From NCBI GenBank assembly GCA_000024525.1, contig CP001769.1:3128501-3192500 (forward strand): a stretch of 64,000 bases of DNA, given 5' to 3'. Shown here in pieces: positions 18,356-26,493 of this stretch (its first letter is position 1; every line of letters starts with the position of its first letter). Made by a program: the position numbers and the translations under genes. This DNA comes from Spirosoma linguale DSM 74. GTDB lineage: Bacteria > Bacteroidota > Bacteroidia > Cytophagales > Spirosomataceae. The notes under the pieces are model-generated. The model did not search any database. It saw nothing but the letters and a program-made list of their open reading frames with translations, and was not told where the DNA came from.

Positions 18356-18805
18356 TTACATACTTGGAGGCAACGTAACTACTCCAGACCAGTAGGCGTT
18401 AAAAACACGGAAATAATGTTCCCACTCCTCTAAATAGACAGGTTTGATAAGGAATGAATGAACTCCGAATTCATAGGCCTGTTTGACGATATCTGCATCA
18501 GGATCACTACTGATAGCGACTATGGGTAAACAGGGATAGGTGTGCTTAATGTGTTTTACCAGCTCATAACCGACCTGTAGAGTAGGAAGATGTACGTCCA
18601 GAAGGACCAATCGGGGAAAAGGTTCTTTACTATTTCCTTTCGCCAAATACACGATGGCCTCATCTGCTGTTGCAGCAAATGAGGCCATCGCCTGGGGCAT
18701 ACTGGCTAACAGGCTGTACTGAATGAGCAGTTGATGATCTTTATTTGCTACAGCCACTAAAAGTGGAAAAGATGCTTTTTGATTCCGTCGCTGGTCATCG
18801 GGCAT
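18356..18805 (-). CDS. Receiver-only protein with altered acidic pocket
   Basis: 149 residues, one receiver domain. The phospho-acceptor site LVLLDVHLP (Asp70) and the Lys in FLIKPVY are kept, and the switch residue is Ser in VAISSDPD. At the N-terminus, where receivers have a pair of acids that bind Mg, this protein has LLVAVANKDHQLL, so the pair seems replaced by Val and Ala. Phosphorylation may be slow or absent. It has no output domain. The gene is flanked by 519 and 829 bases of non-coding DNA and belongs to the AT-rich regulator island. Confidence 0.8.
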   Translation of the reverse strand: MPDDQRRNQKASFPLLVAVANKDHQLLIQYSLLASMPQAMASFAATADEAIVYLAKGNSKEPFPRLVLLDVHLPTLQVGYELVKHIKHTYPCLPIVAISSDPDADIVKQAYEFGVHSFLIKPVYLEEWEHYFRVFNAYWSGVVTLPPSM

Positions 18806-19634
18806 GGGTTTAGATGAATACGCAGCCGGTTGTCTACAGGACGTAACAGCTGCTGTGTGATTTAGATGAAGTGTCTATAAAACGAACTCGAAATTTATAC
18901 CATTGTTTAGAGAATATTGGACAAAACATTGACACAATACTAATCTACTCAATCTATTAGATTACAGAGTGAAAAAGTGAGAGTATGGATCTGTTTGTTC
19001 AATTAGTGGTCGCTACTAATTTTATGCAGTTCACCTTTTTAGAAAATGGCATTTAGCTGTTTCGAATTTAACTGATATTATGACGTAGTTTGTTACATGT
19101 AGTCACATATAATATATCATTAATATTATCTTTTTCCATTTTGTTAAATCGGTAATGCGATATTCAATTTAACATATACTTATAGTTAACCTAATTTAGA
19201 AAATACCACATTACTTACTATACAGTGGTTTGTTTAGTGTTTCAGAAGAATTTACAATGTCATTACCATTGACTAGCGCTACTATTAAAAGCTTTTCCGA
19301 ATGCCTCGTATTAATGAACAGTTCGGCTTCACGACAAAGCATATGGAACTACAAAGGCACTTGATTATTCATTCGGCAAACCGTTTCCAAACGAGTTAAA
19401 AAACACGACTATCGGCGTTATTACACTTATTTTACTATATAGAATTATTCCGGGTTAACAGGACTTATGCCGATTTATAGATCCTGTTAACCCAGGATAA
19501 CAAACGCTTATTTTTCTATAACAATTAAGTCAATAGACATTTCAGGACCATCCGCATCACCGTAGGCTCGCTACAGTTGCTTACTGATTCATCCGCAATG
19601 GATTATTCTTACTGCCCAGACCCTAATCCGTTCG
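18806..19634. other. Long AT-rich non-coding region
   Basis: 829 bases with no credible gene on either strand; a 32-codon frame near 19301 is too weak to call. One clear structure is present: GGGTTAACAGGA (19452-19463) and TCCTGTTAACCC (19482-19493), a perfect 12-bp inverted repeat with an 18-base loop and no T run. It may be a terminator for the hibernation factor gene or a protein site. Confidence 0.5.
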
Positions 19635-19976
19635 TTAATGCTGCCGATAGCTGTTCTGTGAATTAGTGAACTTACGCTCAAGTTGATGCTTAAGCTTACC
19701 CGTTACAGTATGGAGCATCGTATCCCAGTTATCACCCTCTTCTTCGGCAAAAGCACCTGTACCCGGAACGCCATAAACAATGCGCAGTGATTTATCGTTG
19801 GGGCCGCCATGCGCTTCCACGCGTAGAAATACTTCGGCTGTGATCAGATCGCCACTATAATAACGCCGAAGTTTTACCAGTGCCTGGGCTATTCGGTCCC
19901 GAAATGCATCATCCACGGTAATATTAACCGCATTAATTGACAGACGTACATCGTCTAATCCTTTCTGATCGCTCAT
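19635..19976 (-). CDS. hpf: Ribosome hibernation-promoting factor / RaiA family protein
   Basis: 113 residues, the size of short HPF/YfiA proteins without the long C-terminal dimerisation domain. The pattern LSINAVNITVDDAFRDRIAQAL at the start, a central ITAEVFLRVEA strand and the ending WDTMLHTVTGKLKHQLERK fit the beta-alpha-beta-beta-beta-alpha fold that binds the small ribosomal subunit near the decoding centre and keeps idle ribosomes stable. The tail KLKHQLERKFTNS is basic, as expected for rRNA contact. It appears to be monocistronic, with about 100 bases between it and the GlcG-like gene on the same strand. Confidence 0.85.
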   Translation of the reverse strand: MSDQKGLDDVRLSINAVNITVDDAFRDRIAQALVKLRRYYSGDLITAEVFLRVEAHGGPNDKSLRIVYGVPGTGAFAEEEGDNWDTMLHTVTGKLKHQLERKFTNSQNSYRQH

Positions 19977-20078
19977 AATCGTTGACTACGTTTGGTTACT
20001 AAACTATAACTGTACGTAGTACTGTCTACTAGCCAGGAAGTCGGCCGAAGAATAGTATAAATTAGGTTGCGGCCCCCG

Positions 20079-20477
20079 TCAATCCGTCGGTAGAGTGGCG
20101 ATAGCAGCCGCGCCGATTGCCTGGTCCTGTTCGAAATTACCACCAGCAATACCCAATCCGCCAACGACTGACCCTGCCCAACGTATGGGAAAACCACCAG
20201 GCAGTCCGGATATATCGGGATTAGCCTTGAACGACGCCTGAAGGGCGGGAAACTTCTCCCCGATCTCACCTACAACATGGCTTGGCATCTGAAGTTGTGA
20301 AGCCGTTATGGCTTTGTGACGGCTGCTTTCCAGAGCGAAATAACTACAACCTTCCTGCCGTAGCACGGCCCGCACATGCCCACCCGTATCGACTACTGTT
20401 ATTGTAATCGGCAGACCTTGCCGGTTTGCTTCCTGGCTGGTCACCAGAAAAAGTTGATCAATCAGTTCTTGTTTCAT
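20079..20477 (-). CDS. GlcG/HbpS family protein
   Basis: 132 residues from ATG 20477; a GTG nine bases upstream is possible. Family marks are ITITVVDTGGHVRAVLRQEG, SRHKAITASQ, and the glycine-rich LPGGFPIRWAGSVVGGLGIAGG near the C-terminus. Members include GlcG of glycolate loci and the haem-binding HbpS; many are accessory to oxidoreductases, and the substrate is often unknown. There is no signal peptide, so it is cytoplasmic. It lies divergent from a MarR regulator, and a perfect palindrome between them suggests that MarR controls it. Confidence 0.85.
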   Translation of the reverse strand: MKQELIDQLFLVTSQEANRQGLPITITVVDTGGHVRAVLRQEGCSYFALESSRHKAITASQLQMPSHVVGEIGEKFPALQASFKANPDISGLPGGFPIRWAGSVVGGLGIAGGNFEQDQAIGAAAIATLPTD

Positions 20478-20578
20478 GGGAGTCACTTTAGGAATTGCAA
20501 GGGAAAGCGTTTTGTCTTCAACGTACTTTTAGGAGCCCCAGCTGGTTTGGGCCCGGCATCCGTCAAAAACTAACTACA

Positions 20579-20609
20579 TTACAATAGTAAGCAATGCTTA
20601 CTATTGTAA
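20579..20609. promoter_or_regulatory. Perfect palindromic operator between GlcG-like and MarR genes
   Basis: TTACAATAGTAAGCA (20579-20593) and TGCTTACTATTGTAA (20595-20609) are perfect 15-bp arms around one central A. Size and position fit a MarR-dimer operator controlling both divergent genes. Confidence 0.8.
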
Positions 20610-20631
20610 CAAACTATACTTACTAAATTTG
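20604..20631 (+). promoter_or_regulatory. Candidate promoter of the MarR gene
   Basis: TTG at 20604-20606 and TAAATTTG at 20624-20631 with 17 bases between fit the Bacteroidota -33/-7 pattern. The -33 lies inside the palindrome. The -7 ends three bases before the ATG, so the transcript would be nearly leaderless. Confidence 0.55.
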
Positions 20632-20634
20632 TTT

Positions 20635-21111
20635 ATGGAAACGCAATACCAATTGGCCGATCAGGTTCAACAAAAGAATATAGCCGGGCATATACACCGG
20701 TTCTCCCGGACTTTAAGTGGATTGAGTGAACACCGCTGGGCGGCTGATGGCTACCCGGAGGTACGAAGTAGCCACGTCCAGTTACTGACCAATTTGGACC
20801 CAGCAGGCACGCGCAATACCGTGCTGGCCCAACGAGCGCACATCACCAAGCAGACGATGGGCCGATTGGTCAAAGAATTAGCCGAAAGCGGCTACGTTTC
20901 GATCCATCCCGACAAGACCGATAATCGAGCGCATCAGGTACAGTTGACCGACCGGGGCCAGGCGTTTCTTACGTACCTGGCAACAACGCTGGGTGATCTG
21001 GAGCGGGTTTTCGCGCAAGTGGTCGGCGCTGACAAACTATCCGAATTTACCGCCACACTCCAGGCGCTGTTGGCTTTTGTAGATACCCGACGACAGCAGT
21101 TAGGCTTGTAA
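20635..21111 (+). CDS. MarR-family transcriptional regulator
   Basis: 158 residues from ATG 20635 (a TTG six bases upstream is less likely). The winged helix-turn-helix is clear: RNTVLAQRAHITKQTMGRLV gives the recognition helix, followed by SGYVSIHPDKTDNRAHQVQL as the wing and the dimerisation helices at the C-terminus. The ligand cannot be read. It is divergent from the GlcG/HbpS gene with a perfect palindrome in between that overlaps its own promoter, so negative autoregulation is likely. Convergent with PanE on its other side. Confidence 0.92.
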   Translation: METQYQLADQVQQKNIAGHIHRFSRTLSGLSEHRWAADGYPEVRSSHVQLLTNLDPAGTRNTVLAQRAHITKQTMGRLVKELAESGYVSIHPDKTDNRAHQVQLTDRGQAFLTYLATTLGDLERVFAQVVGADKLSEFTATLQALLAFVDTRRQQLGL

Positions 21112-21143
21112 TTCAGTACCGAAACGTACTATTCAGTCAGTTT

Positions 21144-22073
21144 CTATGAAACCCGGCTCAGTTCTGACTTTAACTGGATTAGTTCGCCCAGAAGCCGGGT
21201 TCGATTAGCCAGATTCGGTTTGCCGAGCCGTTGTGCCAGGCGAGCTACGGCTAGATTCAGTGACTCAATTTCTGTTGGATGACCCTGGTTAATATCCACT
21301 AGGGTTGAAATGAGTTGCCCATCCGAACGTTGACTGATTTGCAGCAGCCGACTCTCCACGTCCAGTCGATTCAGCCCTATACCCACTTCATTAGCCACAG
21401 CCAGGCATTCATCGATAATCTCACGGGCTAAAGCCAGTGCCAATGCATTCCGATGAAAAATACCATTATCGACACCAAGGAGTGGACAGATGGCATTGAA
21501 AACACAATTGCTAATAACCTTTTCCCAGACCGCCCGTTGAATGGCTTCCTCAATCCGAAACGGGAACTGCGCTATGTTAAGCTGCTCGACAAGTTCGGCC
21601 AGGCCGGATTCATGGCCCCGAATCACACCGATGGGCGAAGCCGCTACAGGTTTATAACGAACTCGAAACGGGGCTTGTACCTGGCTGGTCGCCAGTAACA
21701 CACAGCGATACACTTCGGGAAAATCAACGTCTAAAAACGGCTCTTCAACTCCCAGGCCATTTTGCAACAGGATTAGGGGCGACTGACCTGTCTTTCCGAT
21801 CAATCGTTGGGCCAGTTCCGGGTTGCCGTATGCCTTTGTGGTCAGCAAAATAAACCCATCTAGTACCGTAAACTGGTCCAGCACCGAAATGGGAACGGTG
21901 GCCTCCTGAGTAATTCCGTCGGTACAATCAAGGATGATCTTAACGTCGTCGGTTTCCGGCCGACTATCCTGACGCCCACGAATCAGGGTAACGTCTTTAC
22001 CTGCCTGCTTCAGCAACACGGCTAAGGTCATACCAATGGCACCGACGCCAATAATGTAGATAGGCTTTTGCAT
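21144..22073 (-). CDS. panE: 2-dehydropantoate 2-reductase family protein
   Basis: 309 residues of the ketopantoate reductase (ApbA/PanE) family. The N-terminal Rossmann motif IYIIGVGAIGMTLAVLL binds NADPH; LLTTKAYGNPE and LLQNGLGVEE are the usual active-site surroundings, and the C-terminal domain has the catalytic Lys in AVWEKVISNCVFNAICPLLG. The enzyme reduces 2-dehydropantoate to pantoate for coenzyme A. Family members of other specificity exist, and the gene is not beside other pantothenate genes, so the exact substrate is uncertain. It lies 9 bases after the methyltransferase gene on the same strand, probably in one transcript. Confidence 0.85.
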   Translation of the reverse strand: MQKPIYIIGVGAIGMTLAVLLKQAGKDVTLIRGRQDSRPETDDVKIILDCTDGITQEATVPISVLDQFTVLDGFILLTTKAYGNPELAQRLIGKTGQSPLILLQNGLGVEEPFLDVDFPEVYRCVLLATSQVQAPFRVRYKPVAASPIGVIRGHESGLAELVEQLNIAQFPFRIEEAIQRAVWEKVISNCVFNAICPLLGVDNGIFHRNALALALAREIIDECLAVANEVGIGLNRLDVESRLLQISQRSDGQLISTLVDINQGHPTEIESLNLAVARLAQRLGKPNLANRTRLLGELIQLKSELSRVS

Positions 22074-22082
22074 GAGATAAGG

Positions 22083-22862
22083 TTAGGGTTCAAATGGTTT
22101 TACGGCGACAAACCGAAGGCGTTTGTAGTCCGCGAACCAATGTCCGTCGCGGAAATTAGTAGGACGAAGCTGGTTGTTTACGGCCGCTAATACGGTTTGT
22201 CGATCCTGATCAGAGAGGTCTGCCAATACATCCCCTCGAAACATGGCAATCCAGTCATTTAGCCCGGTTTCCGGATCAGCCAGCGGGGTATCCCGGTCAA
22301 AAAACTGCGCTAGTGTGACGAAAAAACCAACCGTCTCCAGCAACGTTGTGTATTCTCCAACGCTCGGAAAGAAATTCGGATTTACCGGTTGGAGCATACC
22401 CAACTCGTTCAAGGCCTTCGCTAATGCGTTCAGGATGCGTGCTACGTTACCCCGTCCTCCCAGTTCAGCGACGAAACGGCCGCCCGGTTTGAGTGCCTTG
22501 AAAACAGCCGCCAGGACGGATGGCTGCTCTGTTTCGTTGATCCAGTGGAGCGTAGCATTGCTGAAGATGGCATCGAACGGCTGATCCGTACCAAAATTTC
22601 TGGCATCACCCTCCTGAAAGCTAAGATGGGGAAAAGACTCCCGGGCTTTCGAAATCATCGAAAGCGAGGCATCCAGACCGATGATTTTGGCCCCACTTTC
22701 GGCGATTCGGGCGGTAAGTTCTCCAGTCCCGCAGCCAAGGTCAAGGATACGTTCACCCGGCTGTGGGTCAAGTAAATTCAATACATCTTCCCCAAAATGA
22801 AAGACAAAGGCGTGTTTTTGCTGATAAAGATCCGCATTCCAGGAGCGATTCAATTGATTCAT
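22083..22862 (-). CDS. SAM-dependent class I methyltransferase (trans-aconitate methyltransferase-like)
   Basis: 259 residues. ILDLGCGTGELTARIAESG is motif I for S-adenosylmethionine, IIGLDASLSMISKA gives the acidic residue at the end of the second strand, and FDAIFSNATLHWI and LKPGGRFVAELGG are the following motifs. The N-terminal WNADLYQQKHAFVFHFGEDVL resembles the lead of trans-aconitate 2-methyltransferase and close relatives. The substrate is a small molecule of unknown nature. It is the first gene of a pair with panE. Confidence 0.88.
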   Translation of the reverse strand: MNQLNRSWNADLYQQKHAFVFHFGEDVLNLLDPQPGERILDLGCGTGELTARIAESGAKIIGLDASLSMISKARESFPHLSFQEGDARNFGTDQPFDAIFSNATLHWINETEQPSVLAAVFKALKPGGRFVAELGGRGNVARILNALAKALNELGMLQPVNPNFFPSVGEYTTLLETVGFFVTLAQFFDRDTPLADPETGLNDWIAMFRGDVLADLSDQDRQTVLAAVNNQLRPTNFRDGHWFADYKRLRFVAVKPFEP

Positions 22863-22938
22863 GGATGATAAATGACTAGTAATTATTGATAGACAGCCGT
22901 TGCAAAAAACGTATCAGGCTGGTCAATAAGCTCATCCG

Positions 22939-24858
22939 TTAGGGTAGCGTAGAAACTTCCACGAATGAGTCACTGTACAACCGATGACGAGCCAGTTTAA
23001 AATCAGTGTTTCGTGCTTTGTAGATGTTTTCCACGAACGTCTGCGGGTTTCTATCGATCAGCGGAAACCAACTGCTTTGCACCTGAATCATGACCCGATG
23101 GCCTTTTTTAAAGGTGTGCAGTACATCCTGAAGCTGGAAGGTTACCTCCGTAACCTGATTCGGCGTAAAAGGCTTCGGCCTCTCAAAGCTATGGCGAAAC
23201 CGGCCGCGCATGACATCAGCCCTGACCAACTGCTGATAATTGGCTAATTGCGTTTTAGGATTGGGCAGATAAGGGTGATTTGATTCGTCGGGTGGATACA
23301 CATCGATCAGCTTGACGACCCAGTCGGCGTCGGTACCGGTGGTACTGACTTTCAGCCGGACTTTTATTTCTCCGCCCACGGTCAGATTTTCCGGCAGAAT
23401 GTCCGTTTTAAACGTCAGTACGTCGGGTCGTTCGCTGGCAAATCGCTGATCGGCCGACATATAACTGGCCAACGCACTGAAATCGGGTTCGGCAGTCAGG
23501 CTCGCTTCGCTGTAAGGTACTGGATGAGCTGGATCGCTGGTATATTCCCGAAAGCGAACCGGCTTAGTCGTCTGTGTGCTTAGTTGGCCACTCGCCGTCA
23601 AATACCACCTCAACGAACGGCTGGTCGATGCGGGCCACCCTGATGCGGGCCACCCGGCAAAGGTTCGCCAGGTCTTCAACCCTGTATCGAACAGACAGAC
23701 GTTGGGTAATTCGGTTTTGCCGTCACCAGCTCCTTTTAGATAATGGTGAAAAAAGGGCACTTCAATCGTCCGTTGGTAATAGGTCGCCAGACTGTCGCCA
23801 AAATACAGATCGTTGTGCAGGGTATGGCCCGTTTCTTCCGACCAGCCCCGATGGCCAAACGGCCCCATCACCAGCATAGGCCGTGATTCCGGGCTTTTTG
23901 TGGCCAGCGTCTTGTAAATACTCAGTGGCCCGTACAGGTCTTCGGCATCGAACCAGCCCCCAACGACCAGCATGGCGGGCCGAACGTGCTGCAAGTGAGG
24001 CAAAATGTTGCGCTCCTGCCAGAAGTGGTCGTAATTAGGATGCGCCACCGTTTGCTGCCAGAACGCGTTTCGAGCTAAATATTGCCGGGCATTGGCCAAT
24101 GGACCCAGCTGTTGATGCCAGGTAAACTCGGTCTGGCCCTCCGTTTGAATCCACTCAGGCAGAAACCAGGGCTTGGTCGTCGGTCCGGTTGAGCGGTTGC
24201 CGAACAGCGGGTATGCCAGTAACGCTACCTGTGTGAAGGCTCCATTATGATGAATATCTTCCCGAAAAAAATCGGCAATAGGTGCTTGGGGGGATGATGC
24301 TTTTAGGGCCGGATGCGCTTTGATGGAGCTCGCTATCACATAAAATCCAGCATAACTCATGCCCCACAATCCGACCCGGCCATTGTGATAGGGTACGTGG
24401 CTGAGTAGCCAGTCAATGGTGTCATACGTATCCGTGCTTTCGTCAATCGCGTTAGTGGCTGATGCGTTCGGGCGGTCACTGACCACCGGCGTCATGTTGG
24501 TCCACTGCCCTTCGGAAGCCCATCGGCCGCGTACATCCTGATAGACAAAAATGTACCCATCGGCCTGTAGCGTGGGTGATGGTCCCAGGGAAGCCTTATA
24601 CTGTTCGGTACCATACGGCATCGACCCAAAACAAGTCCGTTGCATCAGAAACGGGTAGGTATTTCCGGTCGATGCACGGCGGGGCACGTAAACCGCGGTG
24701 TACAGTTTAACGCCATCGCGCATGGGTATCTGGTATTCAAATTTTTGATACTGTTCGCGCACCGAATTTCCCAGACAGGCAGTTGCAGAGAGGCATATCG
24801 CTAGAAAAGTGGTAAACGCTGCGATCATCCAGACCGCTCGCCAGTGTATTGGTTTCAT
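22939..24858 (-). CDS. CocE/NonD-family hydrolase (X-Pro dipeptidyl-peptidase S15 fold)
   Basis: 639 residues. An N-terminal hydrophobic segment ends in LSATACLGN, so it is exported and may be a lipoprotein. The alpha/beta hydrolase core contains IPMRDGVKLYTAVYVPR, VYQDVRGRWASEGQW, and the nucleophile elbow GMSYAG. The C-terminal jelly-roll (X-Pro dipeptidyl-peptidase type) covers about the last 200 residues. Such enzymes act as esterases, cephalosporin-type acylases or peptidases in the periplasm. Substrate unknown. Its start overlaps the stop of the MocR regulator gene upstream by four bases, so the two are probably co-transcribed. Confidence 0.88.
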   Translation of the reverse strand: MKPIHWRAVWMIAAFTTFLAICLSATACLGNSVREQYQKFEYQIPMRDGVKLYTAVYVPRRASTGNTYPFLMQRTCFGSMPYGTEQYKASLGPSPTLQADGYIFVYQDVRGRWASEGQWTNMTPVVSDRPNASATNAIDESTDTYDTIDWLLSHVPYHNGRVGLWGMSYAGFYVIASSIKAHPALKASSPQAPIADFFREDIHHNGAFTQVALLAYPLFGNRSTGPTTKPWFLPEWIQTEGQTEFTWHQQLGPLANARQYLARNAFWQQTVAHPNYDHFWQERNILPHLQHVRPAMLVVGGWFDAEDLYGPLSIYKTLATKSPESRPMLVMGPFGHRGWSEETGHTLHNDLYFGDSLATYYQRTIEVPFFHHYLKGAGDGKTELPNVCLFDTGLKTWRTFAGWPASGWPASTSRSLRWYLTASGQLSTQTTKPVRFREYTSDPAHPVPYSEASLTAEPDFSALASYMSADQRFASERPDVLTFKTDILPENLTVGGEIKVRLKVSTTGTDADWVVKLIDVYPPDESNHPYLPNPKTQLANYQQLVRADVMRGRFRHSFERPKPFTPNQVTEVTFQLQDVLHTFKKGHRVMIQVQSSWFPLIDRNPQTFVENIYKARNTDFKLARHRLYSDSFVEVSTLP

Positions 24859-26294
24859 ATCCTTACCTGTTGGTGAATAAGCTGTCCAATCATTTGCAGC
24901 CCCCAGGCCACGCGTTCGTCAAATGGCAGGCCGTAGCTGAGCCGCATACAGTTGGCATACTGCGGCTGAAGACTAAATAAACTGCCAGGCATGATACTGA
25001 TTTTATGCGGAGCCAATTGATCGGCAAGCACCAGTGTATCCACCCGGGCATCGGTTTCTACCCATAAGGTAAAGCCCCCTTGTGGTTCGCTAATGCGCGT
25101 GCCGGGCGGGAAATGCGCCCGAATCGTCTGCTGGTAGCGTTGGCAGTTGCTTTTCAGCCGCTGCCGGAGCCGACGCAGATGCAATTCATACCGGTCGTTG
25201 GCCAGAAAAGTTGCTACGGCCTGCTGGGTGATACCCGGTGAGAACCCGGCCTGATACCGCTTCACCTGAAGCAACGCGTCAAAATAGCGTCCTGGTGCTA
25301 CCCAGCCCACCCGGTAACCAGGAGCCAGAGTTTTACTGACGGACCCACACCATAAGACCAGCCCCTGCCGGTCGAAGGCTTTACAGGGAAGCGGGCGATC
25401 CGGGCCAAAATGAAGGTCGCCATAGAGGTCATCTTCAATGAGAGGTACCTGGTAGGTCTCCATCAACTGCACCAGCCGTTGTTTATGGGCGTTGGGCATA
25501 CAGCAGCCAAGCGGATTGCTGAAGTTGGGTACCAGCAAACAGGCCTGCACCTGTCCGGCCCGTAAATGACTTTCCAGTATGTCCAGATCAACGCCCGTCA
25601 GGGCGTCGGTCGGTAGTTCGAGTACCTTAAGGCCCAGCGATAGAATCGTTTGAAGGATGCCAAAATAGATCGGGCTTTCTACCGCAACCGTATCGCCCGG
25701 CTGGGTAATAGCTTTCAGGCATAACGTCAGGGCGGCTGTACAACCCTCCGTGGTAATGATCTCCTCGTCGGTTAACTGACTACCCCAGAACAGCGCATAC
25801 CGGGCAATCTGTCGACGTAAAGCCGCATTACCCGTCATCAACTCGTACTCAATTCCACCATGAGGTAGCTCGCGTTGGGCCTGCTGGAGCGCCTTCATCA
25901 ACTTACTCACCGGCAATAGCGAAGGAGCGGGAACACTTAGTGAGAAAGGAAGCCAGCCAGGTTGTCGCTGCTGGTGCATCAGTCTTAACAGCATTGACTC
26001 CTGATTAGCTTGAAGAGGCTGGCTGGCTGTGGCCTGGGGTGCCGACCGACGTGGCACATTACCCAGCCGCTCGATCAGCGTTCGGACATAGTACCCCGAC
26101 TGAGGACGGGCTTCGATCAATCCTTCGGCTTCCAGACAATAATAGGCTTGCTGAACGGTATTGATGCTAACGCCCAGTTCCTGGCTAAGCGTACGTACGG
26201 ATGGGAGCTTGTCGCCCTCCGCGAGCGTACCCCCTCGTAACTTATCGCCTAATTGACGAGCGATCTGCTGATACCTGGGAGTCGATACACGCAT
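24855..26294 (-). CDS. MocR-type GntR regulator with aminotransferase domain
   Basis: 479 residues. Residues 1-75 are a GntR winged helix-turn-helix (RGGTLAEGDKLPSVRTLSQE, then VSINTVQQAYYCLEAEGLI). The rest is a fold-type I aminotransferase domain with the PLP Lys in GSVSKTLAPGYRVGWV and the Asp in LIEDDLYGDL. MocR proteins sense PLP or an amino-group ligand and often act on a divergent gene. Here the divergent gene is an aminotransferase-fold enzyme, and the region between holds several copies of CCRTACAG that are likely its sites. It precedes the CocE-type gene in an overlapping arrangement. Confidence 0.93.
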   Translation of the reverse strand: MRVSTPRYQQIARQLGDKLRGGTLAEGDKLPSVRTLSQELGVSINTVQQAYYCLEAEGLIEARPQSGYYVRTLIERLGNVPRRSAPQATASQPLQANQESMLLRLMHQQRQPGWLPFSLSVPAPSLLPVSKLMKALQQAQRELPHGGIEYELMTGNAALRRQIARYALFWGSQLTDEEIITTEGCTAALTLCLKAITQPGDTVAVESPIYFGILQTILSLGLKVLELPTDALTGVDLDILESHLRAGQVQACLLVPNFSNPLGCCMPNAHKQRLVQLMETYQVPLIEDDLYGDLHFGPDRPLPCKAFDRQGLVLWCGSVSKTLAPGYRVGWVAPGRYFDALLQVKRYQAGFSPGITQQAVATFLANDRYELHLRRLRQRLKSNCQRYQQTIRAHFPPGTRISEPQGGFTLWVETDARVDTLVLADQLAPHKISIMPGSLFSLQPQYANCMRLSYGLPFDERVAWGLQMIGQLIHQQVRI

Positions 26295-26331
26295 AGACGA
26301 GTTAGCCAGCTACTGATTTTGGTTTACAGGA

Positions 26332-26471
26332 CAAAAGTAATCGTCCCATCTGTACGTATTACCATACAGATTTTGCAAAATTGGCCCGTACAGTTTGTTG
26401 GGTTTCCTCAATGCTTATTCAGGCAATCTGTATGGGTCCGCAAACCCGAAAGTGTGTCTGTTTCCGTACAG
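26332..26471. promoter_or_regulatory. Divergent control region with repeated CCRTACAG sites
   Basis: Copies of CCRTACAG lie at 26362-26369 (+), 26386-26393 (+), 26428-26435 (-) and 26464-26471 (+), and a 7-of-8 copy CTGTACG at 26350-26356 forms an inverted pair with the first. On the minus strand TACTTTTG at 26332-26339 matches the -7 consensus and would serve the MocR gene. MocR binding to such paired repeats is expected from the family. Confidence 0.65.
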
Positions 26472-26493
26472 CCTTGTTGCTTTTTTTTGCATT

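Noticed and set aside
19301..19399. A 32-codon frame starting MPRINEQFGF
   Set aside because: Too short, no ribosome-binding or family support, in AT-rich DNA.
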